The translations under genes and the position numbers were made by a program. 30,754 nucleotides of DNA from a virus, in IMG/VR virus record IMGVR_UViG_3300037963_001337, positions 1 to 30,754 of that record; one strand, 5' to 3'. This document shows, piece by piece, positions 29,737 to 30,754 of the stretch. Positions within the stretch are counted from its first letter, which is position 1, and each line of letters begins with the position of its first letter. The notes under the pieces are model-generated. The model searched no databases. It worked only from the letters and a program-made list of their open reading frames with translations, and was not told where the DNA came from.

Positions 29737-30690
29737 ATGGGAATAGGACCAAGAGATGTTCACATTGATGTACCTTTAAGCAATTTAGTTGTTGGCTTTG
29801 AGCCACAAAATACAATTGTTCAAGACATATATCCAATTGTGAATGTTCAAAAACAATCAGATGTGTTCTACAAGTGGACAAAAGGAGACTTCTTTAGACT
29901 TCCTGAAACTACAATAAGAGCACCAAGAACAAAAGGTAGAACAGTTAACTACAATGTATCATCAGATACATTCTATGCTAAAAACTATGCCTTAGTAGAT
30001 GAAATAGACTACGAAACAATGGTTAATGCTGATGCACCTCTACAAATCAGAGAGAAAGCAGCTAGAAACCTACAAAACTTATTAATGTTAGACTATGAGA
30101 ACAGAGTTGCAGATCAGTTAAGAACTGGTTCAAACTTAGGTTCTAATGCAACAGTTTCCTCTAAATGGGATTCTACTGCATCTGGAACTTCTGATCCTTT
30201 TGCTGATATCCAAACAGCTAAAGATTCTATCAGAAGCACAACAGGCTTAGAAGCTAACACAATTATCTTTGGTAGAGAAGTCTACAATGCTCTTTTAAGA
30301 CATGCAGACATTCTTGAAAGAATCAAATATGTTCAAAGAGGTGTTGTAACAAAAGACCTTTTAGCTGCATTATTTGATGTCGACAAAGTGTTAATAGGTT
30401 CAGCTATTAAAAACACAGCAGAAGAAGGACAATCAGATAGCTTTAGCTCAGTATGGGGTAAAGACACTATCATTGGACACTTCACTAATGGACCAGATGC
30501 TGATGGAAGAAACCCTTCATTAGGTTATTCTTTCAGATGGACAAATCCATTATTTGGTACACCTATGGCAGTTGAATCATGGGAAGATCCAGATCATGGA
30601 AACTACATGAATATGAGAGTTCAGTATTATCAAGATGAGAAAATCGTTGCTCCTGAACTAGGATATTTATGGGAAGACTGTGTTAGTTAA
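29737..30690 (+). CDS. Major capsid protein
   Basis: A 317-residue protein, beginning MGIGPRDVHIDVPLSNLVVG, with the pattern of capsid proteins in this gene position: DIYPIVNVQKQSDVFYKWTK, YALVDEIDYETMVNADAPLQ, TGLEANTIIFGREVYNALLR and KDTIIGHFTNGPDADG. It follows terminase, portal, protease/scaffold and decoration genes, which fixes the assignment. I infer an HK97 fold, since all such phages use it. Strong TAAGGAGAT ribosome-binding site. Confidence 0.85.
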   Translation: MGIGPRDVHIDVPLSNLVVGFEPQNTIVQDIYPIVNVQKQSDVFYKWTKGDFFRLPETTIRAPRTKGRTVNYNVSSDTFYAKNYALVDEIDYETMVNADAPLQIREKAARNLQNLLMLDYENRVADQLRTGSNLGSNATVSSKWDSTASGTSDPFADIQTAKDSIRSTTGLEANTIIFGREVYNALLRHADILERIKYVQRGVVTKDLLAALFDVDKVLIGSAIKNTAEEGQSDSFSSVWGKDTIIGHFTNGPDADGRNPSLGYSFRWTNPLFGTPMAVESWEDPDHGNYMNMRVQYYQDEKIVAPELGYLWEDCVS

Positions 30691-30701
30691 ACACTAAACT
30701 A

Positions 30702-30729
30702 GGGGGAGCTTTCGCTCCCTCTTTCTTTT
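30702..30729 (+). terminator. Intrinsic terminator after the capsid gene
   Basis: GGGAGC (30704-30709), loop TTTC, GCTCCC (30714-30719), followed by TCTTTCTTTT. The stem is 6 bp and GC-rich in an AT-rich region, 14 nt after the capsid stop. If the ends are joined it would lie between the capsid operon and the convergent minus-strand cassette, and could serve both (A-rich on its left). Confidence 0.75.
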
Positions 30730-30754
30730 ATGAAAATCTTAACAATAATTCTTT

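Noticed and set aside
30730-30754. Plus-strand ATG after the terminator (MKILTIIL)
   Set aside because: No ribosome-binding site and only 25 bases; if the ends join it gives a 21-residue frame antisense to the 39-residue gene.
1-30754. tRNA genes, CRISPR arrays, insertion sequences, integrase and att sites
   Set aside because: None seen: no cloverleaf-like segment, regularly spaced repeats, transposase or recombinase motifs.

Overview
The window is an AT-rich tailed-phage genome, or nearly all of one. Both strands are packed with short overlapping genes joined by TAATG and ATGA stop/start overlaps. It encodes small and large terminase, a Mu gp29-like portal, a Mu gpI-like protease/scaffold, decoration and major capsid proteins, head-tail connectors, a major tail protein, a frameshifted tail assembly chaperone and an 800-residue tape measure protein. 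I see no sheath protein, so a non-contractile long tail (siphovirus morphology) is most likely. A lipoprotein with a lipobox and several signal-peptide or single-TM proteins in the lysis region suggest a Gram-negative host. Several proteins (tail-fibre domain types, an XkdW-like protein, a Cys-containing secreted protein) resemble ones common in marine phages, so an aquatic bacterial host is my inference; I cannot name it.

Layout. 1-1681, minus strand: a 39-residue peptide, an amidoligase-like enzyme, a 340-bp mostly non-coding stretch with a GC-richer core, and an 87-residue protein. 1772-7615: head-tail adaptor through tape measure and a small tail protein. 7612-14449: a membrane micropeptide, fibre/receptor-type proteins, a hub-like protein and three paralogous MAF-start proteins. 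14477-17918: holin-like protein, secreted proteins, spanin-like candidates and a small nuclease. 17915-18706: metallophosphoesterase. 18691-19038, minus: a regulator with two HTH segments. 19115-22700: early/replication region (basic microproteins, possible OB-fold protein, replication initiator, DUF968-like HNH protein, ParB-like protein). 22654-24009: glycosyltransferase. 24027-30690: packaging and head genes.

The gene order makes sense as a circle: capsid at the right edge would be followed by head-tail connectors at the left edge, with the inverted amidoligase cassette between them. If the two ends are joined, the minus-strand gene at the left edge acquires a TAA stop exactly across the junction, and the terminator at 30704-30719 lies between two convergent genes. 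I therefore infer a circularly permuted or circular contig of about 30.7 kb.

Regulation. Two near-consensus promoters (19066-19093 and 20152-20180) drive the early region and share an 11-mer around their -35 boxes. Several operons (1681 minus, 1772, 7708, 11521, 24027) start at an ATG with no Shine-Dalgarno sequence, 6-7 nt after a -10-like box, which suggests leaderless transcription. No integrase, DNA polymerase, tRNA, CRISPR array or recognisable endolysin is visible. Several capsid-side genes (portal, Com-like zinc protein, protease/scaffold) have relatives in Mu-like phages, while the tail is siphovirus-like.
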